From Bryobacterales bacterium (GTDB lineage: Bacteria > Acidobacteriota > Terriglobia > Bryobacterales > Bryobacteraceae): a stretch of 6,026 nt of DNA. Below, piece by piece: positions 1 to 5,987 of the stretch. The position numbers were made by a program, and so were the translations under genes. Positions within the stretch are counted from its first letter, which is position 1; every line of letters starts with the position of its first letter. The notes under the pieces were generated by a model, which had not been told where the DNA came from, ran no database searches, and worked only from the letters and a program-made list of their open reading frames with translations. The stretch is from assembly GCA_025353235.1 (NCBI GenBank), contig JANXQZ010000741.1, positions 1 to 6,026 on the forward strand, read 5' to 3'.

Positions 1-897
1 CGACACACCTCGCAGGTAACGATAGCTTTTGGCCAAGCTGTCAACAGGATCGCCGGGTGTCTGGTCCTGCTCCACGAAGTAATGTTTCACGCCGGCGGAC
101 TCGGCCGCTTTGAGAATTCCCGGAAAGTCCAGCGAGCCGGAGCCGACCTCTTGGAACGTCTCCTTAGAAACCTTCTCATCAAACTGCACGGGCGCTCCCG
201 CCAGCTTATCTTTCAAATGCAGCAACGGCACTCGCCCTTTGTGATCCTTCAGCGCCTGGACGGGATCAAGGCCCGCCACGCTTACCCAGAACAGATCGAG
301 TTCGAAGTTGACCAGTGTCTTGTCCAGACGCTCGTTCAAGATATCGATGGGCCGCTGTCCGCGAACACCGCCAAACTCGAAAGCATGATTGTGATAACAG
401 AAGGTCAGGCCCGCCGCGTGACATTCGCGACCGGCTTGGTTGAGCTTGTCGGCGAGCTTGCGATACCCTTCGGCGTCTCCGCGTTCCGGGGGTGGAAGGT
501 AGGGGAACACCAGATACTGCACGCCGTGCTTGGTGGCAGTCTCGATGGTCTGCGCCAGCGAAGGGTGCGGCTTCTCGTCTGGCCACTTGCCTGTAATCAA
601 CGCCGCGTCCATATGCGTGCTGACCGGCTTCAATTTGTACTTCTCAAAGAGCGGCGCGAGGGTGTCGAGGTTATCGCGTCCCGTGGTCTCGAGTTCCGTG
701 AAGCCGATAGCGGCGATTCTGCGAAGGGTTTCTTCTTCAGCCTTGCCGATGACGTTCCGAACCGTGTAGAGCTGAACTCCAAGCGGATGGCGGAACGGAC
801 CTTTCGCGCCCTTTGCAGCAGATGCCAGACCAGCCAGACTTAAGCTGGCCGCCGCCGAACGCAGCCAGTCTCTTCGATTCAGAATGCGAGTGTTCAT
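1..897 (-). CDS. Sugar phosphate isomerase/epimerase-like TIM-barrel protein with Tat signal (3' end cut by window edge)
   Basis: The reading frame is open from an ATG at 897 to the left edge: 299 residues with no stop. Comparison with the usual family length of about 300 suggests that only a few C-terminal residues are missing. The protein looks like the xylose-isomerase-like (AP endonuclease 2 type) TIM barrel. Candidate metal ligands appear in the expected order: E174 in HNHAFEF, D201 in FELDLFW, H227 in LLHLKD and E276 in FVEQD. The N-terminus has NRRDWLRS followed by a hydrophobic, Ala-rich stretch and a likely cut after ASA near residue 27. This reads as a twin-arginine signal, so export of the folded, metal-loaded protein is inferred. 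An in-frame ATG at 906 is an alternative start; neither has a clear Shine-Dalgarno. The hydrolase gene ends 28 bp upstream on the same strand, so co-transcription is likely. The sugar substrate cannot be deduced; secreted relatives are usually annotated only to family level. Confidence 0.9.
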   Translation of the reverse strand, partial: MNTRILNRRDWLRSAAASLSLAGLASAAKGAKGPFRHPLGVQLYTVRNVIGKAEEETLRRIAAIGFTELETTGRDNLDTLAPLFEKYKLKPVSTHMDAALITGKWPDEKPHPSLAQTIETATKHGVQYLVFPYLPPPERGDAEGYRKLADKLNQAGRECHAAGLTFCYHNHAFEFGGVRGQRPIDILNERLDKTLVNFELDLFWVSVAGLDPVQALKDHKGRVPLLHLKDKLAGAPVQFDEKVSKETFQEVGSGSLDFPGILKAAESAGVKHYFVEQDQTPGDPVDSLAKSYRYLRGVS

Positions 898-925
898 CGC
901 AAGCATTATTTCACGACGGCGGGGG

Positions 926-1744
926 TCAGGTCACTTTCATTTTCTTGAGCCACTTAAATATTTGCGGCCAGAGTTGGTTCGCTTGCTCGTCCGAGATGCC
1001 GTGTTTGCCACTTGGCAGGGTGATCAGTTCCGCTTTGGCACCGGCGTGCTTCAGCGCATTCACGAGGCGCACGCTTTGTTGATACGGCACGGTGTCGTCT
1101 GCGTCGCCATGGATTGCCAACACGGGCGGCACGTCCTTGCGCACGTAGTTGATCGGGGAGAAGCGCTTTGCGAGATCCAGGCGATTCGGTCCTGGGGGAA
1201 GCCACTGCTCGGCATAATCGCGCTTACCTGGGCCCTCGATTTGATCGGCGACATCGGAGATGCCGTAGATATCGATGATGGCTGCAATCTTGGTCGCGGG
1301 TCCAAAATTTGCGGAGGGGGGCAGCATGCCGGTCATGAGCGCTAGATGGCCTCCGGCGGATAGGCCCATAACGATAATGCGATTGGGATCGACTTTGTAA
1401 TCGGAGGCGTGGTCGGCGAACCAGCTTGCGGCGGTCAAGACGTCGGTGATGGCGGCGGGTGCTGGCGCAGTTGCGGCTAGGCGGTACTCGATGTTGGCCA
1501 CGACGAAATCGTTGTCGAGGAGAGGAGCGCAGAGGGGGAGCATTTCGGCTTTGGTGCCGGTTACCCAGCCGCCTCCGTGGATTAAGATTGCGCCGGGTCG
1601 ATTGCGGAGGGCGGGATGGGCTGGTTGGAGGATGTCGAGGATGGTTTCAGGGTAGGGTGCGTAATGGAGATTGCCGAGCATGGAGTAGTTGGCCGCGAAT
1701 AGGATGCCGAAAGAGGTCCCCAACACCAGGGTTAAGCGAGGCAT
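926..1744 (-). CDS. Alpha/beta-hydrolase, BD-FAE/HSL-type esterase, probably exported
   Basis: The protein has 272 residues with the full catalytic set of an esterase/lipase of the hormone-sensitive-lipase or BD-FAE group. HGGGW at 56-60 is the oxyanion-hole motif, GLSAG at 127-131 carries nucleophile S129, HGDADDTVP at 212-220 carries the acid (D216), and GKHG at 246-249 carries H248. It should hydrolyse short-chain or carbohydrate esters such as acetyl groups; the substrate is not visible. Residues 3-18 are hydrophobic (LTLVLGTSFGILFAAN) after a short PR start, consistent with a signal peptide or membrane anchor. The ATG at 1744 is preceded by a weak purine stretch (GAAAAG). It is the first gene of a probable two-gene unit with the Tat-signal isomerase-like protein 28 bp downstream. 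Exported esterase plus exported isomerase-like protein suggests a periplasmic carbohydrate role, which is inference from position. Confidence 0.9.
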   Translation of the reverse strand: MPRLTLVLGTSFGILFAANYSMLGNLHYAPYPETILDILQPAHPALRNRPGAILIHGGGWVTGTKAEMLPLCAPLLDNDFVVANIEYRLAATAPAPAAITDVLTAASWFADHASDYKVDPNRIIVMGLSAGGHLALMTGMLPPSANFGPATKIAAIIDIYGISDVADQIEGPGKRDYAEQWLPPGPNRLDLAKRFSPINYVRKDVPPVLAIHGDADDTVPYQQSVRLVNALKHAGAKAELITLPSGKHGISDEQANQLWPQIFKWLKKMKVT

Positions 1745-1858
1745 CTTTTCATACTATGGCTGATCATTTGACACGAAGGCCATTGGCTAAGTGCGGAGCC
1801 AAGTTCAAATAGTTTCACGCCCTCGTAATGATGGTCGCATTGGCAGATCCATTGGAAA
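1745..1858. other. Divergent intergenic region between the esterase and the zinc-ribbon/NDT-like gene
   Basis: These 114 bp separate divergently oriented genes, so promoters for both should lie here. A TTGACA hexamer occurs on the plus strand at 1768-1773, but no good -10 box follows at 16-18 bp. The octamer GCTGATCA occurs at 1759-1766 and again at 1861-1868, just inside the plus-strand gene. I see no terminator, RNA gene or additional ORF of substance. Confidence 0.4.
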
Positions 1859-2803
1859 TTGCTGATCAGTCATAGATCGGGTTTGAGCGACACTAAACAA
1901 GTGAATCAAATCAGCACCTGCAGACTGTGTGGCTACCACCTTGAGCAAAACGCCAGGATGGATGACACTGATTGTATTCATCTCCATTGTCGCCGCTGCG
2001 GGTGCTATGGTATGACCTCAGAAGTTTGGGACATTAGCGCGGTTCCGCCCAGCTTGCGTTGTGCGACGCGTCAAGCGTTTGAGGCCGGGCGGCCATTGTC
2101 ACTCGATACCCAAAACTGGAGCACCTATGCGCAGCAGCATGAACACACCTCCGTCCAAGAGAATGCGGAAAAGCTCCTCCTGCACATCGCTCGACGATGC
2201 CCTAGGCCGGGGCAGACGGAAACCTTTAACCAGGAGATGGACTACACTGTCATCGACTGCCACAATGAGGCCGAGCTAGTATTCTTCGTCCGTTTCCTCG
2301 CCAATAAAGGCTGGGTCGATTTCCAAGCCAGCGGCAAGTGGGGAGTGACCATGGCAGGCTGGGAGCACCACTCAGGCCCGGCAGGTCCCGGCTTTGTTGA
2401 AGGACGGTGCTTCATTGCAATGTCGTTTTCGCCCGAGCATCACACGATCTACAGTGATGGTATTAGGCCCGCGATTATCGATGCCGGTTATGATGCGGTA
2501 TGCCTAAAAGACGTTGCCACGAACGAGGACATCAATTTCCGCATCCTGATGGAGATCAGGAAAGCGGAGTTCGCGGTTGCCGATTTCACGGGCCAAAAAG
2601 GCGGCGTCTATTTCGAGGCAGCTTTCGCCCTTGCGATTCGCCGCGAAGTGTTCTGGACATGCTCCGAGGCCGAAAGAACCAGTGTGCATTTCGACCCGCA
2701 GCATTTCCAGTACATCTTCTGGACAGATCTGGCAGACTTGCGCAAACGGCTCTATGAAAAGATCATCGCTCTCAAGGGGCAGGGACCGAGCCGTTCGGTC
2801 TAG
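1859..2803 (+). CDS. Zinc-ribbon / winged-helix-like / nucleoside deoxyribosyltransferase (TIR-like) domain protein
   Basis: The protein has up to 314 residues and three visible parts. Residues 21-49 hold CxxC (C21, C24) and CRRCGC (C44, C47, C49) with a further C39: a zinc ribbon. Residues about 98-170 alternate helix-like and strand-like stretches and end in a GWVDF...GVTMAGW pattern typical of a winged helix; this part is inference. From residue 183, RCFIAMSF opens a Rossmann-like domain, followed by IRPAIIDAGY, EIRKAEFAVADFTG and GGVYFEAAFALA. The last two match the nucleoside 2-deoxyribosyltransferase (PF05014)/TIR-like superfamily layout, with D242 and the predicted catalytic glutamate E253. 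Family members cleave N-glycosidic bonds of nucleosides or nucleotides, and related domains act as effectors in bacterial conflict systems. The start is unsure: no in-frame ATG precedes the zinc ribbon, so TTG 1859, TTG 1883 or GTG 1901 must be used; an in-frame stop lies at 1829-1831. Positions 1921-2040 are about 52% GC by hand count, against about 62% in samples of the neighbouring operon, which hints at transfer. It stands alone on the plus strand. The domain call is firm; a defence role is speculative. Confidence 0.85.
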   Translation: MLISHRSGLSDTKQVNQISTCRLCGYHLEQNARMDDTDCIHLHCRRCGCYGMTSEVWDISAVPPSLRCATRQAFEAGRPLSLDTQNWSTYAQQHEHTSVQENAEKLLLHIARRCPRPGQTETFNQEMDYTVIDCHNEAELVFFVRFLANKGWVDFQASGKWGVTMAGWEHHSGPAGPGFVEGRCFIAMSFSPEHHTIYSDGIRPAIIDAGYDAVCLKDVATNEDINFRILMEIRKAEFAVADFTGQKGGVYFEAAFALAIRREVFWTCSEAERTSVHFDPQHFQYIFWTDLADLRKRLYEKIIALKGQGPSRSV

Positions 2804-2831
2804 GGCAGGAATTCGGCCAGTGATTTGGTAA

Positions 2832-2849
2832 CGTATGACCGGCCATACG
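2832..2849. repeat. 18-bp imperfect palindrome between convergent genes
   Basis: CGTATG at 2832-2837 is the exact reverse complement of CATACG at 2844-2849. The six bases between them contain a self-complementary CCGG, so 16 of 18 positions are symmetrical. It lies 28 bp after the stop of the plus-strand gene and 45 bp beyond the end of the minus-strand PIN relic. Neither side has a T-run, so it is not a standard intrinsic terminator. It could be a weak bidirectional hairpin, a protein-binding site or part of an old insertion junction. Confidence 0.55.
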
Positions 2850-2894
2850 ATCAGATTCGCGGCTGGCGCGTCGGGTCACTTCTGACACAAACAA

Positions 2895-3329
2895 TCACGG
2901 TGCTGAAATCTTGTCGGCCAAGTCGGCCGGGGCCATAGCTCGAAAATCTTTCACGTTGCACGTGTAGATGCGATCGCATGCCGCCTTTTTGGGCGCAGCG
3001 CAAAATGGATGCTGTCGTGAACCCGGCGTCCCGCCCAACCGTTATCGGGACAATTACGGACGACATCGTCATAATCCTTTGCGGTTAGCGTGATAGTTCC
3101 ATGTGCGGGAGGTTTATCGCCTTGATGATTTGCCAAGCTTCGCTGGGGTAGAGTGGCGGCTTGAATGGGGTGCGCGTAGCACCGAGTAGATCTTCGTAAG
3201 ACTCTGGAGGGTGATATACCCACCATGTTTTCGTCTGATGAATTCTTCAAGAACGGCGAGAGCCACTGCATTGTGCGGGTGGTGCGTGACCGCCGCCGAT
3301 ACGAGCTTCGCGCACCGGTTTTGGCAGGA
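2895..3329 (-). pseudogene. Decayed PIN-domain (VapC-type) toxin gene with four frameshifts
   Basis: No single frame is long, but three minus-strand frames join into one PIN-domain sequence. The first (about 3305 down to 3180) gives LVSAAVTHHPHNAVALAVLE and then GGYITLQSLTKIYSVL. One base is missing near 3178-3179, and the next frame gives TRTPFKPPLYPSEAWQIIKA. One base is missing near 3095-3096, then LTAKDYDDVVRNC, NGWAGRRVHDSIH. An extra base in the A4 run at 3002-3005 and another in the T5 run at 2986-2990 return to the first frame: LRCAQKAACDRIYTCNVKDF and ADLADKISAP, with a TGA at 2895-2897. The order (HPHH region, TLTRxPxKPxxxPxEA, ALTAxDY, GxGGxxxDALHLRCA, CDRIYTxNxxDF) is that of VapC-like ribonucleases. 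The N-terminal DTSVLV segment with its first acidic residue is missing or unreadable; a stop lies at 3330-3332. No antitoxin gene is visible in the roughly 70 bp left before the aminotransferase. The gene is presumed non-functional; sequencing error in homopolymers could explain the two insertions but less easily the deletions and the lost N-terminus. Confidence 0.8.
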
Positions 3330-3402
3330 TCATGCGGCAGGCTTTGTCTATTGGGTGAGACTCACACCATTGAGCATGGCAGACAATTCCGCGCTCGGCG
3401 AT

Positions 3403-4563
3403 TCATTTGTGGAAGAACTGGGCGATGCGATTCACTGCTTCCATTAGGTTGTTGAATGAATTCGCGATGCTGAATCGCAGGTACCCCTCCCCATAACTGC
3501 CGAAGGACGCTCCACTCAGACAGGCCACTCCTGCCTCTTGAAGCAAGGCATCGGCGAGCGGCTTCGACTTCCAGCCTGTGCCTGTGATGTTCGGAAACGC
3601 GTAAAAGGCTCCCGCCGGAATTGGGCAGCGGAACCCGGGAATGCCGTTCAGTCCGGCGCAAAACGCATCCCGCCGACGGCGAAACTCCGCCACCATTTTC
3701 AAGGCATCGTCCTGAGGGCCCGTCAGAGCGGCGATGCCCGCACGTTGCGTAAAACTGGCAGTGCAGGAGTTCGAGTTCACCATCAGCTTGTTTACAGCGT
3801 CTACAAGCCAAATAGGCATCACCCCATAGCCTAGCCGCCATCCCGTCATTGAATAGATCTTCGAGAAACCGTCCAGGATGATCGTCTTCTCCTGCATTCT
3901 TGGCAGACTCGCAATCGATAGCGGAGGCTCTTCGAAGTAGATGCGACTGTAGATCTCGTCCGACAGAATCATCACATCGCGGTCGCGCAGCATGGCGGCG
4001 ATGGAACGTATGTCGTCGGCTGGAATCACACCGCCAGTCGGATTCTGGGGCGAGTTCAAGATGATCAGTTTGGTCTTGTCTGAAAGGCGCTCTTTGAACA
4101 GTTTCAAATCGAAGGAGAAACCCCGGTCCTCTACCAAAGGAATCGGCACAGGCGTCCCACCCAGGAATTCGGTCATCGATTCATAGATGGGGAAGCCCGG
4201 ATTTGGGTAGATGACTTCGTCGCCGGGCTCGATCAAAGCGAGCATGGGGAAGAAGATGATCGGCTTGCCTCCGGGCACCACGCAGACGTGCTCCGGGCCT
4301 ACCGAGATGCCGCGCGTTTGGCTGACGTGAGCCGCGATGGCTTGCCGCAATTCGGGATAGCCTTGGGTAGGGCCGTAATGCGTCCAACCATCGTCGATGG
4401 CCTTTTTGCCTGCTTCGGCGATGTGCGCCGGAGTCTCAAAGTCGGGCTCGCCGATCTCGAGATGGATGATGCTGCGTCCCTCCGCTTCCAGCGCTCTCGC
4501 ACGCAGCAGGACTTCAAACGCAGTCTCAACCGCGATGCGATTCATCCGCTGAGCGAGCTTCAT
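3403..4563 (-). CDS. Class I PLP-dependent aminotransferase (aspartate aminotransferase-like)
   Basis: The protein has 386 residues, normal for fold-type I aminotransferases of the AspC-like Igamma group. Visible landmarks are IGEPDFETP (37-45), YGPTQGYPELRQAI (63-76), the SPQNPTGG motif with N174, the SDEIYS motif with D202 and Y205, the Schiff-base lysine K235 in GFSKIYSMTGWRLGY with R243, and the substrate-carboxylate arginine R362 in LRFSIA. All key residues are intact, so it should move an amino group between an amino acid and a 2-oxo acid using pyridoxal phosphate in the cytoplasm. The particular amino acid cannot be fixed; the HVCVVPGGKP stretch marks a subgroup often left as generic. 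Its ATG (4563-4561) overlaps the stop of the OB-fold gene by ATGA, and no strong ribosome site precedes it, so translation is probably coupled. It is the last intact gene of the thiolase operon. Confidence 0.95.
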   Translation of the reverse strand: MKLAQRMNRIAVETAFEVLLRARALEAEGRSIIHLEIGEPDFETPAHIAEAGKKAIDDGWTHYGPTQGYPELRQAIAAHVSQTRGISVGPEHVCVVPGGKPIIFFPMLALIEPGDEVIYPNPGFPIYESMTEFLGGTPVPIPLVEDRGFSFDLKLFKERLSDKTKLIILNSPQNPTGGVIPADDIRSIAAMLRDRDVMILSDEIYSRIYFEEPPLSIASLPRMQEKTIILDGFSKIYSMTGWRLGYGVMPIWLVDAVNKLMVNSNSCTASFTQRAGIAALTGPQDDALKMVAEFRRRRDAFCAGLNGIPGFRCPIPAGAFYAFPNITGTGWKSKPLADALLQEAGVACLSGASFGSYGEGYLRFSIANSFNNLMEAVNRIAQFFHK

Positions 4564-4778
4564 GAGGCTTTTTGGAAATAGGGAACTTCGTTGCGGAACT
4601 CGACGAAGCCGACCGGATCGCCTATGTTGACCTTCTCGCCCAGAATGCGACTGGTCAGTCTTCGCCCTGGCGCGAGTTCGATGATCGCGAGTTGATAGGG
4701 CACGTCATCGGCGAACTGCGGCGTTGGCGAGTGGACCATTGTCTCGGTATACACGATGCCCGGTCCGGGATCGGTCAT
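4560..4778 (-). CDS. Small DUF35/ChsH2-like OB-fold protein, thiolase partner
   Basis: The protein has 72 residues from the ATG at 4778. That start overlaps the thiolase stop as ATGA and has a good ribosome site (GGGAG at 4790-4786, 7 bases before the ATG); an upstream in-frame ATG at 4808 would lie inside the thiolase and is less likely. The sequence GIVYTETMVH, PYQLAIIELAPGRRLTSRI, VNIGDPVGFVEFRN matches the OB-fold half of DUF35 proteins (PF01796, acyl-CoA-associated), which pair with SCP-x-type thiolases and ChsH1-like hydratases. The rubredoxin-like zinc ribbon that normally precedes the OB fold is absent: there is no cysteine in the protein. It probably binds the thiolase and helps hold the acyl-CoA or shape its active site. 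The identification rests on short sequence similarity plus the diagnostic neighbour. Confidence 0.8.
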   Translation of the reverse strand: MTDPGPGIVYTETMVHSPTPQFADDVPYQLAIIELAPGRRLTSRILGEKVNIGDPVGFVEFRNEVPYFQKAS

Positions 4779-5938
4779 GCGACCGCTCCCAGGATGGACA
4801 CGACGCAAGTCGCGCCGGACCCGCCCAGATTTTGCGCGAGGCCGAGCGAGTTTCGAACGATCTGGCGGTCACCCGCCTCGCCTCGAATCTGCTGCACGAG
4901 GTCGAAGATCTGCGCCACGCCAGTTGCGCCAACCGGATGCCCTTTCGACTTCAAGCCTCCGCTCGCGTTGATGGGACGCGGGCCGTGCAGAGCGGTGCAG
5001 CCTGCTTGACTGTACGGTCCGCCCTCGCCTTTTTTGACGAAGCCTAGATCCTCCAGCGCGAGGATTTCGGCGATGGTGAAGCAATCGTGTACTTCGGCGA
5101 ATTGGATATCTTGCGCCGAAACGCCGGCCAGTCTATATGCTTTTTCTGCAGCTAGGCGCACGGCGGCGAGCGTAGTAATATCAGGCTTCTCATCGAGCGC
5201 GAGGTGGTCCGACGTTTGCACCACGCTCAAGATTCGGACCGGCTTGTTTGTAAACTCGGCGGATCGCTCAAGCGGGGCCAGCACAACTGCGGCAGCCCCA
5301 TCGCTGACCAGAGAGCAATCGTAAACAGTGAGCGGGTCGGCGATGGGTTTGCCCGCCAGCGCCTGCTCCAGCGTGATCACTTTGCGCATGTGGGCGTACG
5401 GATTCTTCGCTCCGTTGGCGTGATTCTTCACCGCCACAGACGCGAGTTGTTCGCGCGTGGTGCCGTATTCGTGCATGTGTCGGCGCGCGATCATGGCAAA
5501 CAGAGCGGGAAACGTTGCGCCTGCGCGAACCTCGCCAGCTACATCTCCGGCTGCAGCTAAAATCTCGGTTACGCGAGGCGTGGGTTGGGACGTCATCTTC
5601 TCCACGCCGTTCACAAGTACCAGATCGTACACGCCCGCCGCTACGCTGGTTACGGCTTGAAAGAAGGCGGCTCCGCTTGAAGCGCAGGCAGCTTCATAGC
5701 GGGTGGCGGGTACTCCGGTGATCCCCAGGGCTGAGGCGATATAAGGCGCGAGATGATTCTGTCCGGCGAAAGACGGTCCGGCGAAATTGCCGAGATAGAA
5801 GGCTTCGATTTGCGAGGGTTGCAGGCTGGCGTCGTCGAGCGCTTTTTGCCCGGCTTCGACGGCAAGCGAACGAAGATTGCGGTCGGGAAAGTCCCCGAAA
5901 TGGGTCTTTCCAATGCCGATAACGGCCACTGGTCTCAT
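4775..5938 (-). CDS. Thiolase family protein, SCP-x/non-decarboxylating type (acetyl-CoA acetyltransferase-like)
   Basis: The protein has 387 residues, full length for a thiolase. The nucleophile C85 sits in YEAACASSGAAF, H284 in the EVHDCFTIAE motif that marks the SCP-x/lipid-transfer thiolase branch, and H334 in GGLKSKGHPVGATG. The C-terminal GGSGATCVVSIL replaces the CxGGGxG of classical degradative thiolases, again as in SCP-x relatives. Members cleave 3-oxoacyl-CoA (often branched or sterol side-chain substrates) or condense acyl-CoAs; direction and substrate are not visible here. The enzyme is expected in the cytoplasm, in complex with the DUF35-type protein encoded immediately downstream by an ATGA overlap. 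The ATG at 5938 follows a GAGAG stretch inside an 11-bp tandem repeat, placing the start firmly. A transposon-free, tightly packed layout supports a real three-gene operon with the aminotransferase. Confidence 0.95.
   Translation of the reverse strand: MRPVAVIGIGKTHFGDFPDRNLRSLAVEAGQKALDDASLQPSQIEAFYLGNFAGPSFAGQNHLAPYIASALGITGVPATRYEAACASSGAAFFQAVTSVAAGVYDLVLVNGVEKMTSQPTPRVTEILAAAGDVAGEVRAGATFPALFAMIARRHMHEYGTTREQLASVAVKNHANGAKNPYAHMRKVITLEQALAGKPIADPLTVYDCSLVSDGAAAVVLAPLERSAEFTNKPVRILSVVQTSDHLALDEKPDITTLAAVRLAAEKAYRLAGVSAQDIQFAEVHDCFTIAEILALEDLGFVKKGEGGPYSQAGCTALHGPRPINASGGLKSKGHPVGATGVAQIFDLVQQIRGEAGDRQIVRNSLGLAQNLGGSGATCVVSILGAVA
4786..4790 (-). promoter_or_regulatory. Ribosome binding site fixing the OB-fold protein start
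   Basis: GGGAG on the minus strand lies 7 bases before the ATG at 4778, inside the 3' end of the thiolase gene. It selects this ATG over the in-frame one at 4808 and gives a 72-residue product. Confidence 0.6.
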
Positions 5939-5980
5939 ACTCTCAGGATACTCTCAGGATACTCTCAGGACATTCTCAGC
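5939..5980. repeat. 11-bp tandem repeat (three copies plus a decayed fourth) carrying the thiolase ribosome site
   Basis: The plus-strand unit ACTCTCAGGAT occurs at 5939-5949, 5950-5960 and, with one change at its last base, 5961-5971; ATTCTCAGC at 5972-5980 looks like a worn fourth copy. On the coding strand the unit reads ATCCTGAGAGT, and the last copy is followed directly by the thiolase ATG, so its GAGAG is the likely Shine-Dalgarno. Each upstream copy has ATC where the ATG stands. Copy-number change would alter the spacing of upstream elements by 11 bp, about one helical turn. Confidence 0.85.
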
Positions 5981-5987
5981 AAATTGG

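Noticed and set aside
82..843. A 253-codon plus-strand ORF opposite the isomerase-like gene
   Set aside because: It is the antisense shadow of a clear TIM-barrel protein with conserved metal ligands, and its translation has no recognisable domain.
1768..1773. A perfect TTGACA -35 box upstream of the plus-strand gene
   Set aside because: No TATAAT-like hexamer follows at 16-18 bp, so a promoter cannot be supported.
1759..1868. GCTGATCA repeated at 1759-1766 and 1861-1868 as a possible operator pair
   Set aside because: The shared sequence is only 8 bp and is largely the common palindrome TGATCA; chance is a fair explanation.
1828..1875. Short ATG ORF at 1828 as the true start of the zinc-ribbon gene
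   Set aside because: It is in a different frame and stops at about 1873, before the zinc ribbon.
3354..3364. GTGAGACTCAC as a terminator hairpin after the aminotransferase
   Set aside because: The stem is only 4-5 bp with a tiny loop and no T-run follows on the minus strand.
3211..3447. Plus-strand ORFs at 3211-3447 and 3225-3455
   Set aside because: They lie opposite the PIN relic and run into the 3' end of the aminotransferase gene; the translation looks non-coding.
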